A stretch of DNA of 64,000 nucleotides from Paracandidimonas soli (GTDB lineage: Bacteria; Pseudomonadota; Gammaproteobacteria; Burkholderiales; Burkholderiaceae_B), in NCBI RefSeq assembly GCF_004342005.1, contig NZ_SMBX01000003.1, positions 248,001 through 312,000 on the forward strand. Reading direction: 5' to 3'. Shown here in pieces: positions 24,536-33,008 of the stretch (its first letter is position 1; the number at the start of each line of letters is the position of its first letter). The position numbers were made by a program, and so were the translations under genes. Under the pieces are notes generated by a model. It saw only the letters and a program-made list of their open reading frames with translations, ran no database searches and had not been told where the DNA came from.

Positions 24536-25762
24536 ATGTCGTCCGTTGAAACAAAAGACAGTGCCCGTCTGGAATCAGAAATGCGTCAGATCCGGCGCGG
24601 CTGCGATGAGCTCCTGGTGGAATCCGAATTCTCCAGAAAGCTGGCGCGCAGCCACGAAAGCGGCAAGCCGCTGCGCATCAAGCTGGGCCTGGATCCCACC
24701 GCGCCCGATATTCACCTGGGGCATACCGTCGTCCTGAACAAGATGCGGCAACTGCAGGATCTCGGCCACCAGGTCATTTTCCTGATCGGCGACTTTACCT
24801 CCATGATCGGCGATCCCAGCGGTCGCAACTCGACGCGCCCGCCCCTGACGCCGGAGCAAGTCCAGGAAAACGCCAAGACCTACTACGCGCAGGCCAGCCT
24901 GGTGCTGGATCCCGAACGCACCGAAATCCGCTACAACTCCGAGTGGTGCGATCCCTTGGGCGCCCGCGGCATGATCCAGCTGGCGTCGCGCTATACGGTG
25001 GCGCGCATGATGGAGCGCGACGATTTCACCAAGCGCTTCAAGGGCGGCATTCCCATTTCCGTCCATGAGTTCCTGTATCCCCTGCTGCAGGGCTACGACT
25101 CGGTGGCGCTGAAATCCGATCTCGAACTGGGCGGCACCGACCAGAAGTTCAATCTGCTGGTCGGCCGCGAACTGCAGAAGGAATACGGCCAGGAGCCCCA
25201 GTGCGTCCTGACCATGCCGCTGCTGGAAGGCACCGATGGCGTCGAGAAAATGTCCAAGTCCAAGGGCAACTACATCGGCATCAGCGAAACGCCGGACTCC
25301 ATGTTCGGCAAGCTGATGTCGATTTCCGATACCCTGATGTGGCGTTACTTCGAGCTGCTGTCGTTCCGCACTCTGGACGATATCGCCGCATTGCGCCGGC
25401 AGATCGAGCAGGGCATGAACCCGCGCGACGCCAAGGTGGCGCTGGCCCAGGAAATCGTGTCGCGCTTCCACAGCCGGAAAGCGGCGGAAGATGCGCTGGC
25501 GAGCTTCGAGGCGCGTTTCCGCCATGGCGAGCTGCCGGAGGACATCCCCGAAGTCTCCCTGGGCGCGGGCCCCATGGGCATTCTCAAAGTACTGCGCGAG
25601 TCGGGTCTCGTGTCTTCCGGCGCGGAAGGGCAGCGCAATGTGGAGCAGGGCGGCGTGCGCATCGATGGCGAGCGCATCGAGGACAAGGCGCTGCAACTCG
25701 GAGCCGGTCAATATGTCATACAGGTGGGCAAGCGCAAGTTTGCCAAGGTTCTGCTTAGCTAG
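24536..25762 (+). CDS. tyrS: Tyrosyl-tRNA synthetase
   Basis: This 408-residue class I aminoacyl-tRNA synthetase charges tRNA-Tyr. The HIGH motif appears as HLGH in [17 protein letters not shown] and the KMSKS loop as [17 protein letters not shown]-terminal S4 RNA-binding domain (about 345-408) ends the protein. The ATG at 24536 starts MSSVETKDS, giving the normal N-terminus for the betaproteobacterial enzyme. The open frame extends 25 codons upstream without a ribosome binding site. It is divergent from the M23 peptidase gene; the PEBP-family gene follows in the same direction. Confidence 0.97.
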   Translation: MSSVETKDSARLESEMRQIRRGCDELLVESEFSRKLARSHESGKPLRIKLGLDPTAPDIHLGHTVVLNKMRQLQDLGHQVIFLIGDFTSMIGDPSGRNSTRPPLTPEQVQENAKTYYAQASLVLDPERTEIRYNSEWCDPLGARGMIQLASRYTVARMMERDDFTKRFKGGIPISVHEFLYPLLQGYDSVALKSDLELGGTDQKFNLLVGRELQKEYGQEPQCVLTMPLLEGTDGVEKMSKSKGNYIGISETPDSMFGKLMSISDTLMWRYFELLSFRTLDDIAALRRQIEQGMNPRDAKVALAQEIVSRFHSRKAAEDALASFEARFRHGELPEDIPEVSLGAGPMGILKVLRESGLVSSGAEGQRNVEQGGVRIDGERIEDKALQLGAGQYVIQVGKRKFAKVLLS

Positions 25763-25817
25763 GCCCTAGGGAAGCGCCGGCGGCTGCCGGGGCCATTCCT
25801 TTCAACAGGAGTCAATC

Positions 25818-26444
25818 ATGAAACTGATCAGCCAGTCATTTGCCGACCAGGAGTTCATTCCGGAGAAAAACGCCTATGGGAAGCCGGACGGGCATGGAGG
25901 CGTGGCGCTGGCAGGCAACGCCAACCCGCATCTGGCCTGGACGGATGCGCCCGCGGGCACGCAGTCCTTCGTGATCGTGGTGCATGATCCCGATGTCCCC
26001 AGCAAGCCCGACGACGTCAATCAGCCTGGCCGCGAAGTGCCGGAAAGCCTGCCGCGCATCGATTTCTTCCACTGGCTGCTGGTCGACATCCCCAAGAACC
26101 TGACGCAGATCATCGAGGGTGCATTTTCCAGCGGCGTGACGCCGCGCGGCAAGGCGGGCCCGCTGACGCTGGACGGCATGCGCCAGGGCCTGAACGACTT
26201 CACCAAATGGTTCGCCGGCGACCACGACCTGAATGGCGACTACTTCGGCTATGACGGCCCGTGCCCGCCATGGAACGACTCCCTGGTGCACAGGTATGTG
26301 TTCACCCTCTACGCGCTGGATATTCCCGAACTGCCTCTGGAGGGCAAGTTCACCGGCCCCGATGTGCTGGCGGCCATCGGCGGGCACGTGCTCGGGCAGG
26401 CCAGCATCACGGGGCTGTATACGCTGAACCAGCGGCTGCGCTGA
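25818..26444 (+). CDS. YbhB/YbcL family phosphatidylethanolamine-binding-like protein
   Basis: This 208-residue protein is a bacterial PEBP/Raf-kinase-inhibitor-like member. Typical blocks are NANPHLAWTDAPAGTQSFVIVVHDPDVP near the N-terminus, FFHWLLVDIP in the middle, and GYDGPCPPWNDSLVHRYVFTLYALD containing the ligand-pocket residues. No signal peptide is present, so it is cytoplasmic. It is longer than E. coli YbhB because of an insertion around SKPDDVNQPGREVPESL. The biochemical role of the bacterial family is not settled. A clear AGGAG site precedes the ATG. It lies alone between tyrS and glyA. Confidence 0.92.
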   Translation: MKLISQSFADQEFIPEKNAYGKPDGHGGVALAGNANPHLAWTDAPAGTQSFVIVVHDPDVPSKPDDVNQPGREVPESLPRIDFFHWLLVDIPKNLTQIIEGAFSSGVTPRGKAGPLTLDGMRQGLNDFTKWFAGDHDLNGDYFGYDGPCPPWNDSLVHRYVFTLYALDIPELPLEGKFTGPDVLAAIGGHVLGQASITGLYTLNQRLR

Positions 26445-26599
26445 TCCGCGCCGGCGGCAATTGAAGGCGATTGGCTCATGTTCAGCATGAGCAGATTGCA
26501 TCCTGCCGCTGGTATGGCTGGCAGCCGATTCGCGCTAAAATGCCTCGTTTGCGGCCTTGCCGGGCGCACCGCTTTCTTCATTCTCCAGGAATATTGTCT

Positions 26600-27844
26600 A
26601 TGTTTGACCGTTCACGCACGCTCGACCAGGTGGATCCCGATGTCTGGGCAGCCGTCCAGAAGGAAAACACCCGCCAGGAACAGCACATCGAGCTGATCGC
26701 CTCGGAAAACTACGCCAGCCCCGCCGTCATGCAGGCGCAGGGCACGCAACTGACCAACAAATATGCGGAAGGCTATCCCGGCAAGCGCTACTACGGCGGC
26801 TGCGAATACGTCGACATCGTCGAACAACTGGCCATTGATCGCCTGAAGGAAATCTTCGGCGCCGAAGCGGCCAACGTGCAGCCCAACTCGGGCTCGCAGG
26901 CCAACCAGGGCGTCTACATGGCCGTCCTGAAGCCGGGCGATACCGTCCTGGGCATGAGCCTCGCCGAAGGCGGCCACCTGACGCACGGCGCCTCGGTCAA
27001 CGCCTCGGGCAAGCTGTACAACTTCGTTTCGTACGGCCTGGATGCCAACGAAGTGCTCGACTACGACCAGCTCGAACAACTGGCCAAAGAACACAAGCCC
27101 AAGCTGATCGTGGGCGGCGCTTCCGCCTACGCGCTGCACATCGACTTCGAGCGCATGGCCCGCATCGCGCGCGACAACGGCGCGCTGTTCATGGTCGATA
27201 TCGCCCACTATGCAGGCCTGGTGGCCGGCGGCGCGTATCCCAATCCCGTGCCGCACGCCGACTTCGTCACTTCCACCACGCACAAGTCGCTGCGCGGTCC
27301 GCGCGGCGGCGTCATCATGATGAAGGCCGAGCACGAGAAGATCATCAACTCCGCCATTTTCCCGGGCATCCAGGGCGGCCCGCTGATGCACGTTATCGCC
27401 GCCAAGGCCGTCGCCTTCAAGGAAGCGCTGTCGCCGGAATTCAAACAGTACGCGCAGCAGGTCGTCAAGAATGCCGACGCGCTTGCGCGCACGCTGGTCG
27501 AGCGCGGCCTGCGCATTGTTTCCGGCCGCACCGAAAGCCACGTCATGCTGGTCGACCTGCGTTCCAAGGGCATCACCGGCAAGGAAGCCGAAGCCGTCCT
27601 GGGCCAGGCCCACATCACGGTCAACAAGAACGCCATCCCCAACGATCCGGAAAAGCCGTTCGTCACCAGCGGCATCCGTCTGGGTACGCCGGCCATGACC
27701 ACGCGCGGTTTCACCGAAGCCGAGGCGCAGCTCACCGGCCACCTCATTGCCGACGTTCTCGACAATCCGCGCGACGAAGCTGTCATCGCCGATGTCCGCG
27801 GCCGCGTCAATGAGCTGACCGCGCGCCTTCCCGTTTATCGCTAA
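26600..27844 (+). CDS. glyA: Serine hydroxymethyltransferase
   Basis: This 414-residue PLP enzyme interconverts serine and glycine with transfer of a one-carbon unit to tetrahydrofolate. The PLP lysine is Lys229 in [25 protein letters not shown] (31-40), YYGGCEY and [14 protein letters not shown] are family landmarks. Length and start are those of the standard enzyme. The ATG at 26600 follows CCAGGA. It is the first gene of the run glyA-nrdR-ribD-ribE, an order widely conserved in Betaproteobacteria. A hairpin separates it from nrdR. I see no riboswitch in its leader. Confidence 0.98.
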   Translation: MFDRSRTLDQVDPDVWAAVQKENTRQEQHIELIASENYASPAVMQAQGTQLTNKYAEGYPGKRYYGGCEYVDIVEQLAIDRLKEIFGAEAANVQPNSGSQANQGVYMAVLKPGDTVLGMSLAEGGHLTHGASVNASGKLYNFVSYGLDANEVLDYDQLEQLAKEHKPKLIVGGASAYALHIDFERMARIARDNGALFMVDIAHYAGLVAGGAYPNPVPHADFVTSTTHKSLRGPRGGVIMMKAEHEKIINSAIFPGIQGGPLMHVIAAKAVAFKEALSPEFKQYAQQVVKNADALARTLVERGLRIVSGRTESHVMLVDLRSKGITGKEAEAVLGQAHITVNKNAIPNDPEKPFVTSGIRLGTPAMTTRGFTEAEAQLTGHLIADVLDNPRDEAVIADVRGRVNELTARLPVYR

Positions 27845-27854
27845 GAGGACGTAA

Positions 27855-27880
27855 CGGGCTTCGCCGCAGGGTGAAGCCCG
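27855..27880 (+). terminator. Hairpin between glyA and nrdR
   Basis: CGGGCTTC (27855-27862) pairs perfectly with GAAGCCCG (27873-27880) around a 10-base loop, ending 6 bp before the nrdR ATG. There is no T-tract. It occupies the place where nrdR would normally have its ribosome binding site, so it may act as a partial terminator, a processing site, or a translation modulator for nrdR. Confidence 0.45.
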
Positions 27881-27886
27881 CATATT

Positions 27887-28345
27887 ATGAAATGCCCCTT
27901 TTGTGGACACGCCGACACCCAGGTAATCGACTCTCGGGCTTCTGACGAGGGCGATCGCATTCGCCGGCGCAGGAAGTGCGTCAGTTGCGACCGGCGCTTC
28001 ACGACCTACGAACGCGTCGAGCTGGTCATGCCGGCCATCGTCAAGCGCAACGGCACGCGAGTCGAATACAGTCCGGAAAAACTCAGGGGCAGCCTGTCGC
28101 TGGCGCTGCGCAAGCGGCCGGTCAGCACGGAGGCGGTCGACGCCGCAGCCATGCGCATCGAAGAACACCTGCTGTCCAGCGGGCTGCGCGAGGTCACGTC
28201 CGCCTACATCGGCGACCTGGTCATGAACGAACTCAAGCAGCTGGATCACGTGGCCTTCGTACGGTTCGCCTCGGTCTATAAAAGCTTCGAGCGCATCGAA
28301 GAATTCGTCAAGGCGATCGACGAAATCCAGGTCCCCAAGCCCTGA
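27887..28345 (+). CDS. nrdR: Transcriptional repressor NrdR
   Basis: This 152-residue protein has the N-terminal zinc ribbon (Cys3, Cys6, Cys31, Cys34) and the ATP-cone domain (about 49-139; [19 protein letters not shown]). NrdR senses dATP/ATP through the ATP cone and represses ribonucleotide reductase operons by binding NrdR boxes. Length is exactly as expected. The ATG has no recognisable Shine-Dalgarno; a hairpin lies 6 bp upstream, so translation may depend on coupling or a leaderless-like mode. It is followed by ribD after a 9-bp gap, indicating co-transcription. Confidence 0.97.
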   Translation: MKCPFCGHADTQVIDSRASDEGDRIRRRRKCVSCDRRFTTYERVELVMPAIVKRNGTRVEYSPEKLRGSLSLALRKRPVSTEAVDAAAMRIEEHLLSSGLREVTSAYIGDLVMNELKQLDHVAFVRFASVYKSFERIEEFVKAIDEIQVPKP

Positions 28346-28354
28346 CCGCGCGTC

Positions 28355-29488
28355 ATGGATCAAAACCTTCAGGATCAGGCATGGATGCGGCAGGCCATCG
28401 AGCTCAGCCGCAGCGTTTTGTACGTAACGTCTCCCAATCCACGGGTGGGCTGCGTGATCGTGCGCGACGGCCATGTGCTGGCCAGCGGCGCCACGCAGCG
28501 CGCAGGCGGCCCGCATGCCGAAGTGGTGGCATTGCGTCAGGCGGCGCAGGCGGGAATCGATGTTTCAGGCGCCACGTTGTATGTCACGCTGGAGCCGTGC
28601 AGCCATCATGGCCGCACACCACCGTGCGCCGATGCCATTATCGAGGCGGGCATCGGCAGGGTCGTGGTCGCGTTGAAAGACCCCAATCCCCTGGTGGGGG
28701 GGCAAGGCATGGCCCGCCTGCGGCAGGCAGGCATCGAAACAGAGTCGGGTGTCTGCGCTGAAGAGGCGCTGGACATCAATCCCGGCTTCATGTCGCGCAT
28801 GACATCAGGCATGCCGTGGGTGTGGCTGAAAACGGCCATCTCGTTGGACGGCCGAGTGGCGCTGCCGAACGGGCAGTCACAATGGATCACCAGCCAGCTG
28901 GCGCGCGACGACAGCCATCACTGGCGCGCGCGCAGCTGCATGGTGCTGACCGGCATCGGCACGCTGCTGGGCGATGACCCCAGCCTGACCGCGCGCGCCG
29001 TGCCGACTGAGCGCCAGCCTGTCCGCGCCGTGGTCGACACCCGTTTCCGCATTCCCGAGACGGCGCGTCTCCTGGACGGAGGGCCTGTCATCGTATTTAC
29101 CGCGTCGGACGATCCCGCCAAGGCGGAGAGGCTGGCGCGGCGCAATGTCCGTGTAATCCGCATATCCGAGCTCAACGGCAGGGTGGATCTCGCCGAGATG
29201 ATGCGCTGGATCGGACAGAATGCATTCAACGAGGTGCATGTCGAATCCGGCGGAAGGCTGGCGGGCGCTTTGCAGCAGGCTGGCCTGCTCGACGAGCTTC
29301 TGGTCTATGTGGCGCCCATACTGCTCGGCAGCGGCCTGCCGCTGGCGGCGCTGCCCCAGCTGGAAGCCCTGTCGCAGGCGTGCCGCTATGAATTCATCGA
29401 GCACGCCCAGGTGGGAACGGACATGCGGCTCAGGTTGCGCAGCGCGGAGCGCTGGCAGGTCCTGCGCCAGGCCGTGCTGGCAAGCTGA
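28355..29488 (+). CDS. ribD: Bifunctional riboflavin deaminase/reductase RibD
   Basis: This 377-residue enzyme performs the second and third steps of riboflavin synthesis. The N-terminal deaminase (about 1-145) has the zinc site His54/Glu56 in PHAEVVAL and Cys82/Cys91 in PCSHHGRTPPC. The C-terminal NADPH-dependent reductase (about 150-377) has LKTAISLDGRVALPNGQSQWIT and HVESGGRLAGAL. It lies 9 bp after nrdR and 75 bp before the riboflavin synthase gene. No FMN riboswitch is visible in front of it or of ribE; in this group FMN switches are usually on ribB. Confidence 0.97.
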   Translation: MDQNLQDQAWMRQAIELSRSVLYVTSPNPRVGCVIVRDGHVLASGATQRAGGPHAEVVALRQAAQAGIDVSGATLYVTLEPCSHHGRTPPCADAIIEAGIGRVVVALKDPNPLVGGQGMARLRQAGIETESGVCAEEALDINPGFMSRMTSGMPWVWLKTAISLDGRVALPNGQSQWITSQLARDDSHHWRARSCMVLTGIGTLLGDDPSLTARAVPTERQPVRAVVDTRFRIPETARLLDGGPVIVFTASDDPAKAERLARRNVRVIRISELNGRVDLAEMMRWIGQNAFNEVHVESGGRLAGALQQAGLLDELLVYVAPILLGSGLPLAALPQLEALSQACRYEFIEHAQVGTDMRLRLRSAERWQVLRQAVLAS

Positions 29489-29563
29489 TCCGCGAAACTG
29501 CCCAGGCCGGGCGCCGCGGATCATCACGATCAATCCATTTGTTTCAGGCAGGAACCACAGGAC

Positions 29564-30208
29564 ATGTTTACAGGCATTGTTTCATCGATCGGGGTCATTA
29601 CGCATGTCGAGCCGCAGTCCCAGGGGGGAGAGCAGTCGGGCGTGCGCGTGCGCATACAGACGCGTGATTTTCCCTTGCAGAATGCGAAGCTGGGCGACTC
29701 GATCGCCGTGCAGGGCGCCTGCATGACCGCCGTCGAGCTTGGTCCGGACTATTTCGTCATCGACGTCTCGCGCGAAAGCCTGAACCGCACGGTCGGCCTG
29801 GATGCACCGGGAGAAGTCAATCTGGAGCACTCCCTGCGCTTGGGCGATTCACTGGACGGCCACCTGGTTTCCGGCCATGTCGATGGCGTGGGACAGGTCG
29901 TACATTTCGCGCCGGCAGGAGAGTCGTGGGACCTGCGCATCGATGCCCCCCTGGCCCTGGCGCCGTATCTTGCCTACAAGGGATCCGTCGCGGTCAATGG
30001 GGTCAGCCTGACCGTGAACCGGGTGGAAGACCATGCGCAGGGCTGCGTCTTTCGCATCAACCTGATCCCGCATACGGTGCAGGTGACGACGCTGAAACAC
30101 CTGAAGGAAGGCGGCCGGGTCAACCTGGAGATCGACATGATCGCGCGCTACGTGGACCGCATGGCCAAGTTCCGTCGCCAGAGTGCCGGAGAAGGCGGCA
30201 TTTGGTGA
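29564..30208 (+). CDS. ribE: Riboflavin synthase, alpha chain
   Basis: This 214-residue protein begins with MFTGIV and contains two tandem lumazine-binding domains, the first around GDSIAVQGACMTAV and the second around GSVAVNGVSLTVNRV. It converts two molecules of 6,7-dimethyl-8-ribityllumazine into riboflavin and the pyrimidine precursor, acting as a trimer in the cytoplasm. The tail after IDMIARYVDRM is slightly longer than in many homologues. It is the last of the glyA-nrdR-ribD-ribE run; no ribBA or ribH follows within the window. Confidence 0.97.
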   Translation: MFTGIVSSIGVITHVEPQSQGGEQSGVRVRIQTRDFPLQNAKLGDSIAVQGACMTAVELGPDYFVIDVSRESLNRTVGLDAPGEVNLEHSLRLGDSLDGHLVSGHVDGVGQVVHFAPAGESWDLRIDAPLALAPYLAYKGSVAVNGVSLTVNRVEDHAQGCVFRINLIPHTVQVTTLKHLKEGGRVNLEIDMIARYVDRMAKFRRQSAGEGGIW

Positions 30209-30287
30209 TTCAGGACAAATCCATTCGGAATGCAGGGGTATACAATCAGGAATAGAGAGGTTTCCTCATTTTTCCTGGTGAATCGGT

Positions 30288-30455
30288 ATGTTTCTTCACA
30301 ATACGACGCTGTTGGTGATTTTTGTGGCAGGCATCATCCTGCTGTTGATCGGGTTCGGTTTTCGCGACCGAAATCCCGGGCTGATTCTGCTGGGAACCGG
30401 TTTTTTGGCGACCCTGTTCGTATTGATCAAGAAGGCCATCGATCTGTTCAGCTGA
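30288..30455 (+). CDS. Small hydrophobic membrane protein (55 residues)
   Basis: A 55-codon frame runs from ATG 30288 to TGA 30455. Two hydrophobic segments (about residues 7-24 and 31-47) are separated by a short charged turn (FRDRNP), ending in a basic stretch (LIKKAIDLFS). This predicts a two-pass membrane hairpin. GGTGA lies at a workable distance upstream. I do not recognise the family. Its clean hydropathy pattern and its position between ribE and tRNA-Ser suggest a real gene rather than chance, but codon evidence over 55 residues is limited. Confidence 0.55.
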   Translation: MFLHNTTLLVIFVAGIILLLIGFGFRDRNPGLILLGTGFLATLFVLIKKAIDLFS

Positions 30456-30504
30456 TTTTTGCGTGTATGCGGCGCATGCATCCAGACAAAGCGTAAAGTT
30501 CTGC

Positions 30505-30510
30505 TATAAT
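30505..30510 (+). promoter_or_regulatory. Probable -10 element of the tRNA-Ser gene
   Basis: A perfect TATAAT lies 68 bp upstream of the mature tRNA. No convincing -35 element is visible at 17 bp. Confidence 0.5.
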
Positions 30511-30578
30511 TATTGGCTTCGCTTGTGATGATATCTTAGGCAGCTAAGTTTTCATGAAAGGCAAGCGAGTCCCTATCA

Positions 30579-30669
30579 GGACAGGTGGCCGAGTGGTTGA
30601 AGGCGCACGCCTGGAAAGCGTGTATACGTGAATAGCGTATCGGGGGTTCGAATCCCCCTCTGTCCGCCA
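30579..30669 (+). tRNA. tRNA-Ser(GGA)
   Basis: A complete class II tRNA. The acceptor stem GGACAGG pairs with the 3' strand ending in CTGTCC (one G-T pair). The anticodon stem CACGC/GCGTG encloses the loop CTGGAAA with anticodon GGA at 30613-30615. A long variable arm and the TTCGAAT T-loop follow. CCA is encoded (30667-30669). The long variable arm and anticodon identify serine, reading TCC and TCT codons. It marks the left boundary of a lower-GC accessory block. Confidence 0.98.
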
Positions 30670-30749
30670 AAAATTCTAATAAAATCAATAGATTAAAAAG
30701 AAAGTATATCGCAAATTTAGCGCCCTGTTAGGCATGATTTCGAACAGAG

Positions 30750-30776
30750 AAAGCCGGCTGATTCAGCCGGCTTTTT
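30750..30776. terminator. Intrinsic terminator after tRNA-Ser
   Basis: AAAGCCGGCTG (30750-30760) and CAGCCGGCTTT (30764-30774) form a perfect 11-bp stem with an ATT loop, followed by further Ts. It can work in both directions. The rest of the gap up to 30909 shows no gene. Confidence 0.85.
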
Positions 30777-30926
30777 GCTGTGCCCGGATTTTTTGCAGAT
30801 ATTGTGCTGCATTTCCCGCGCTGGCGCCGCCGCAGGGCGGCTTGCCACGCATTGGCCGATGAAGACTGTCGTATTGGCGCTGGAAAGGAATGCAGTAAGA
30901 TTGACCGTGAAAGGAGGATCTGACCG

Positions 30927-31142
30927 ATGGGGAATGAAAACAAGCGAGGACTTCTGGATAAGTTCTTCTTTCCCGTGGGGATCCAGCCCGTGTGCCCAAA
31001 ATGCGGCCATCAGGGATTTATCGTGCTGCGCGACGACGCGGTGGTCAATGCGGACAAAGCGATTGCCATCGTGGCTTGCGCATCCAAAAGCTGCCATGCC
31101 GCAATCGGTATTCTTCCGGCTAGCGCAGTATGGGACGAATGA
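30927..31142 (+). CDS. Small protein with two Cys pairs (possible zinc-binding), function unknown
   Basis: This 71-residue protein is preceded by a strong AAAGGAGG (30910-30917), nine bases before the ATG, which argues for a real gene. It has a CPKCGH motif (residues 23-28) and a later CASKSCH, spaced like a small zinc ribbon. I do not recognise the family. The region is close to the tRNA-Ser gene and of lower GC than the core genes to the left. Nothing nearby suggests a function. Confidence 0.65.
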   Translation: MGNENKRGLLDKFFFPVGIQPVCPKCGHQGFIVLRDDAVVNADKAIAIVACASKSCHAAIGILPASAVWDE

Positions 31143-31196
31143 CGCCATCGTCGCAGCGGAGCCCGACGTAATCGCGTATATTTCCGGTCCGCTCAG

Positions 31197-31436
31197 TTAA
31201 TCAAGTTCAATCAGTACCTTATAGCGACCGGTCAGCCACCAGGGTCTCTCGCTGCCGGGATGAGCGCGTTCCCAGGATCCTTCCTCGCCTCCCGTATAGG
31301 TAAAGCCAAGGGTGGGATGAGGCGCAAGCACCAAGAGCGTAACGTGGTCTCCTTCGGGCCTCACGATGTCGATCATCAAGCCAAGAGTCACGATCACTAC
31401 CAGAAAGCCGGCTAGGAATAGGTTTCTAAGACGCAT
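31197..31436 (-). CDS. Hypothetical small membrane-anchored protein
   Basis: This 79-residue protein has one N-terminal hydrophobic segment (FLAGFLVVIVTLGLMI, about residues 8-23) that could be a signal anchor, followed by a short extracytoplasmic part rich in Gly, Pro and Trp (HPTLGFTYTGGEEGSW, RPWWLTGRYKVLIELD). The frame is open 22 codons further upstream, but the ATG at 31436 gives the natural signal-like start. Only a weak GAGAG precedes it. Family unknown. It is convergent with the 71-residue zinc-ribbon-like gene. Confidence 0.5.
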   Translation of the reverse strand: MRLRNLFLAGFLVVIVTLGLMIDIVRPEGDHVTLLVLAPHPTLGFTYTGGEEGSWERAHPGSERPWWLTGRYKVLIELD

Positions 31437-31537
31437 GGTTGCTCTCGGAAGGGGGGAGAAGCAAGCATACACAAAGTAGTACTTGCGGGGAGGGGCAGCC
31501 AAAAGAAAAGCCGTCCCGGTGGACGATCAGGCGAATA

Positions 31538-32062
31538 TCAGCGTGACTCTGGAACGGAGATGCCTTCCAGGTCCGGATATAGCTGCTGCATGTCCGGCAG
31601 AATCCGGCTGTCGCTCAAAGGGACGACATACCACTTTCCTTTGTCCATGAGCGCAAGCGCCGGGTACGTCAATTCCAGCCTGCGGCCGTCCTGTTCGAAT
31701 GTCCGCGCATAGGGTAGAAAGGCATACTTTCTTCCTTCTCTTGTCACTCCAAACCGCACTTGATCGATGTCGTACTCGCCGGCAATGACCCGGATGCCGT
31801 TCTTCGCATCCTGATCCCGGCCAATCTGAGCCAGATCCGCTTTCGCCTCATCGAGAGGTTTTCCCATCTCCCTGGCGACTGCCTGCATCTTGCGCGGAGG
31901 CGTGAAAGCCATGATGCCCTCGATGTCCCGCGCGATCGTGGCCGTGAGCAGAGTCTGCATGGCTTTCTCAAGCCCCTCTCGCTCGCTCGGGGTCTGGGCG
32001 GATGACGTGCCAATGTTCAATGCCAATGCCATGATCAAACTGGTTATAAGGTGGCGCGTCAT
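31538..32062 (-). CDS. Hypothetical secreted/periplasmic protein
   Basis: This 174-residue protein has a Sec signal peptide (MTRHLITSLIMALALNIG, predicted cleavage after SSAQ), then a helical N-terminal region (EREGLEKAMQTLLTATIARDIEGIMAFTPP). The C-terminal part (YAFLPYARTFEQDGRRLELTYPALALMDKGKWYVVPL) resembles the SnoaL/NTF2-like or DUF-type folds found in small secreted proteins. That likeness is an impression, not a motif match. The ATG at 32062 is preferred over an upstream start at 32101 because it opens directly into the signal peptide. It is divergent from the DUF333 lipoprotein gene. Confidence 0.65.
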   Translation of the reverse strand: MTRHLITSLIMALALNIGTSSAQTPSEREGLEKAMQTLLTATIARDIEGIMAFTPPRKMQAVAREMGKPLDEAKADLAQIGRDQDAKNGIRVIAGEYDIDQVRFGVTREGRKYAFLPYARTFEQDGRRLELTYPALALMDKGKWYVVPLSDSRILPDMQQLYPDLEGISVPESR

Positions 32063-32244
32063 CAAATCTTCGATCCTGTTGCAGCTGATTGAGGAACGCA
32101 TTGTAGGCTTTGGCGGAACGCTTGCGCCGGCGGCTGTTGTACTTGCTCAAGTGCTGCATCAGCAAACCGGCCGGCCAGCGCTTTCTCCACCATGATAATC
32201 CCGCGACGTACAATGCCTTCTCGATTGCAAATGGAGTGGTGATC

Positions 32245-32484
32245 ATGCGCAAAACCGGAATAACAGTTGCAGCCATGCTGGTGGCGGGGTGCACCGCTGC
32301 GGACCAAAACTCCACGGCCGTCGGCATGCCTAATCCAGCATCCGCCTACTGCGTTGAAATTGGCGGGACTCTTGCGCTGGAAAACCGGGAGGGAGGGCAG
32401 GTCGGAATCTGCACGTTTCCCGACGGCGAAAGAGTCGAGGAGTGGGAGCTGTTCAGGCGCGATCATCCCACAGACAGCGCGTGA
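32245..32484 (+). CDS. DUF333-type small lipoprotein
   Basis: This 79-residue protein has a lipoprotein signal with lipobox LVAGC, followed by the DUF333 core: NPASAYCVEIGGTL, then GGQVGICTFPDGERVEEWELFRRDHP. In DUF333 proteins the usual form is NPAS-x-YC-x-x-x-GG and C-x-x-PDG-x-x-CEEW; the third cysteine is replaced by valine here. The protein should be anchored in the periplasmic face of a membrane. The family's function is unknown. GGAG precedes the ATG at 32245 at good spacing, and the upstream extension of the frame is not supported. Confidence 0.8.
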   Translation: MRKTGITVAAMLVAGCTAADQNSTAVGMPNPASAYCVEIGGTLALENREGGQVGICTFPDGERVEEWELFRRDHPTDSA

Positions 32485-32755
32485 TGGATTTCACCTGCAG
32501 CGTCCGCCGGACGATATCCGTGACAAAATATTGAGCAAGTTCGGTCAAGTCCGGCGCCGGGCACTCTTGGTATGCGTCTCTTCGAAAGCCTGGCTGTGTC
32601 CGGACGGCGTTTGTTCTTGAGAAAACGTATCCGGATTTGATCGCTGTTTTCCTCGGGATCCTGCCATTTGTATGCATGTTATCCTGCTTTCATGAGTTGT
32701 GACGGAGAGGCTCTGGCCTTTGGGCCAGGGCTCTTCACTAAGCGAAGGAGGCACG

Positions 32756-32983
32756 ATGGCAGAAAATGATCTGGAAGATTTAGTGCGGAAAATCGTCGGC
32801 GAATGGGGCGACAGGCAATCCGCCGAGTCGGTATTGACGCTGGATGGAGAGGCTGACCGGCTCGCCCTGTCAGGCCGGCTTGAGTCCAGGCTCCGGGAGT
32901 GCTTTCCAGACTCCATAGTGACGGCTGCGCCGTACTCGACTCACGAAATCAAGATTGCCAAGAGAAGCAAATGCCCTGAATAA
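32756..32983 (+). CDS. Small hypothetical protein (75 residues)
   Basis: The ATG at 32756 follows AAGGAGG at five bases, a strong initiation signal. The product is acidic in its first half (MAENDLEDLVRKIVGEWGD) and basic at the end (HEIKIAKRSKCPE), with no membrane segment or recognisable domain. A small hairpin, CTGGCC-TTTG-GGCCAG, lies in the leader about 30 bp upstream. I do not recognise the family. The 271-bp stretch before it (32485-32755) holds no other gene that I can support. Confidence 0.6.
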   Translation: MAENDLEDLVRKIVGEWGDRQSAESVLTLDGEADRLALSGRLESRLRECFPDSIVTAAPYSTHEIKIAKRSKCPE

Positions 32984-33008
32984 TTGCCTGGCCCAATTTC
33001 GCGTTGCG

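Noticed and set aside
29489-29563. FMN riboswitch before ribE (and also before ribD)
   Set aside because: The gap is only 75 bp and shows none of the conserved RFN stems. ribD begins 9 bp after nrdR.
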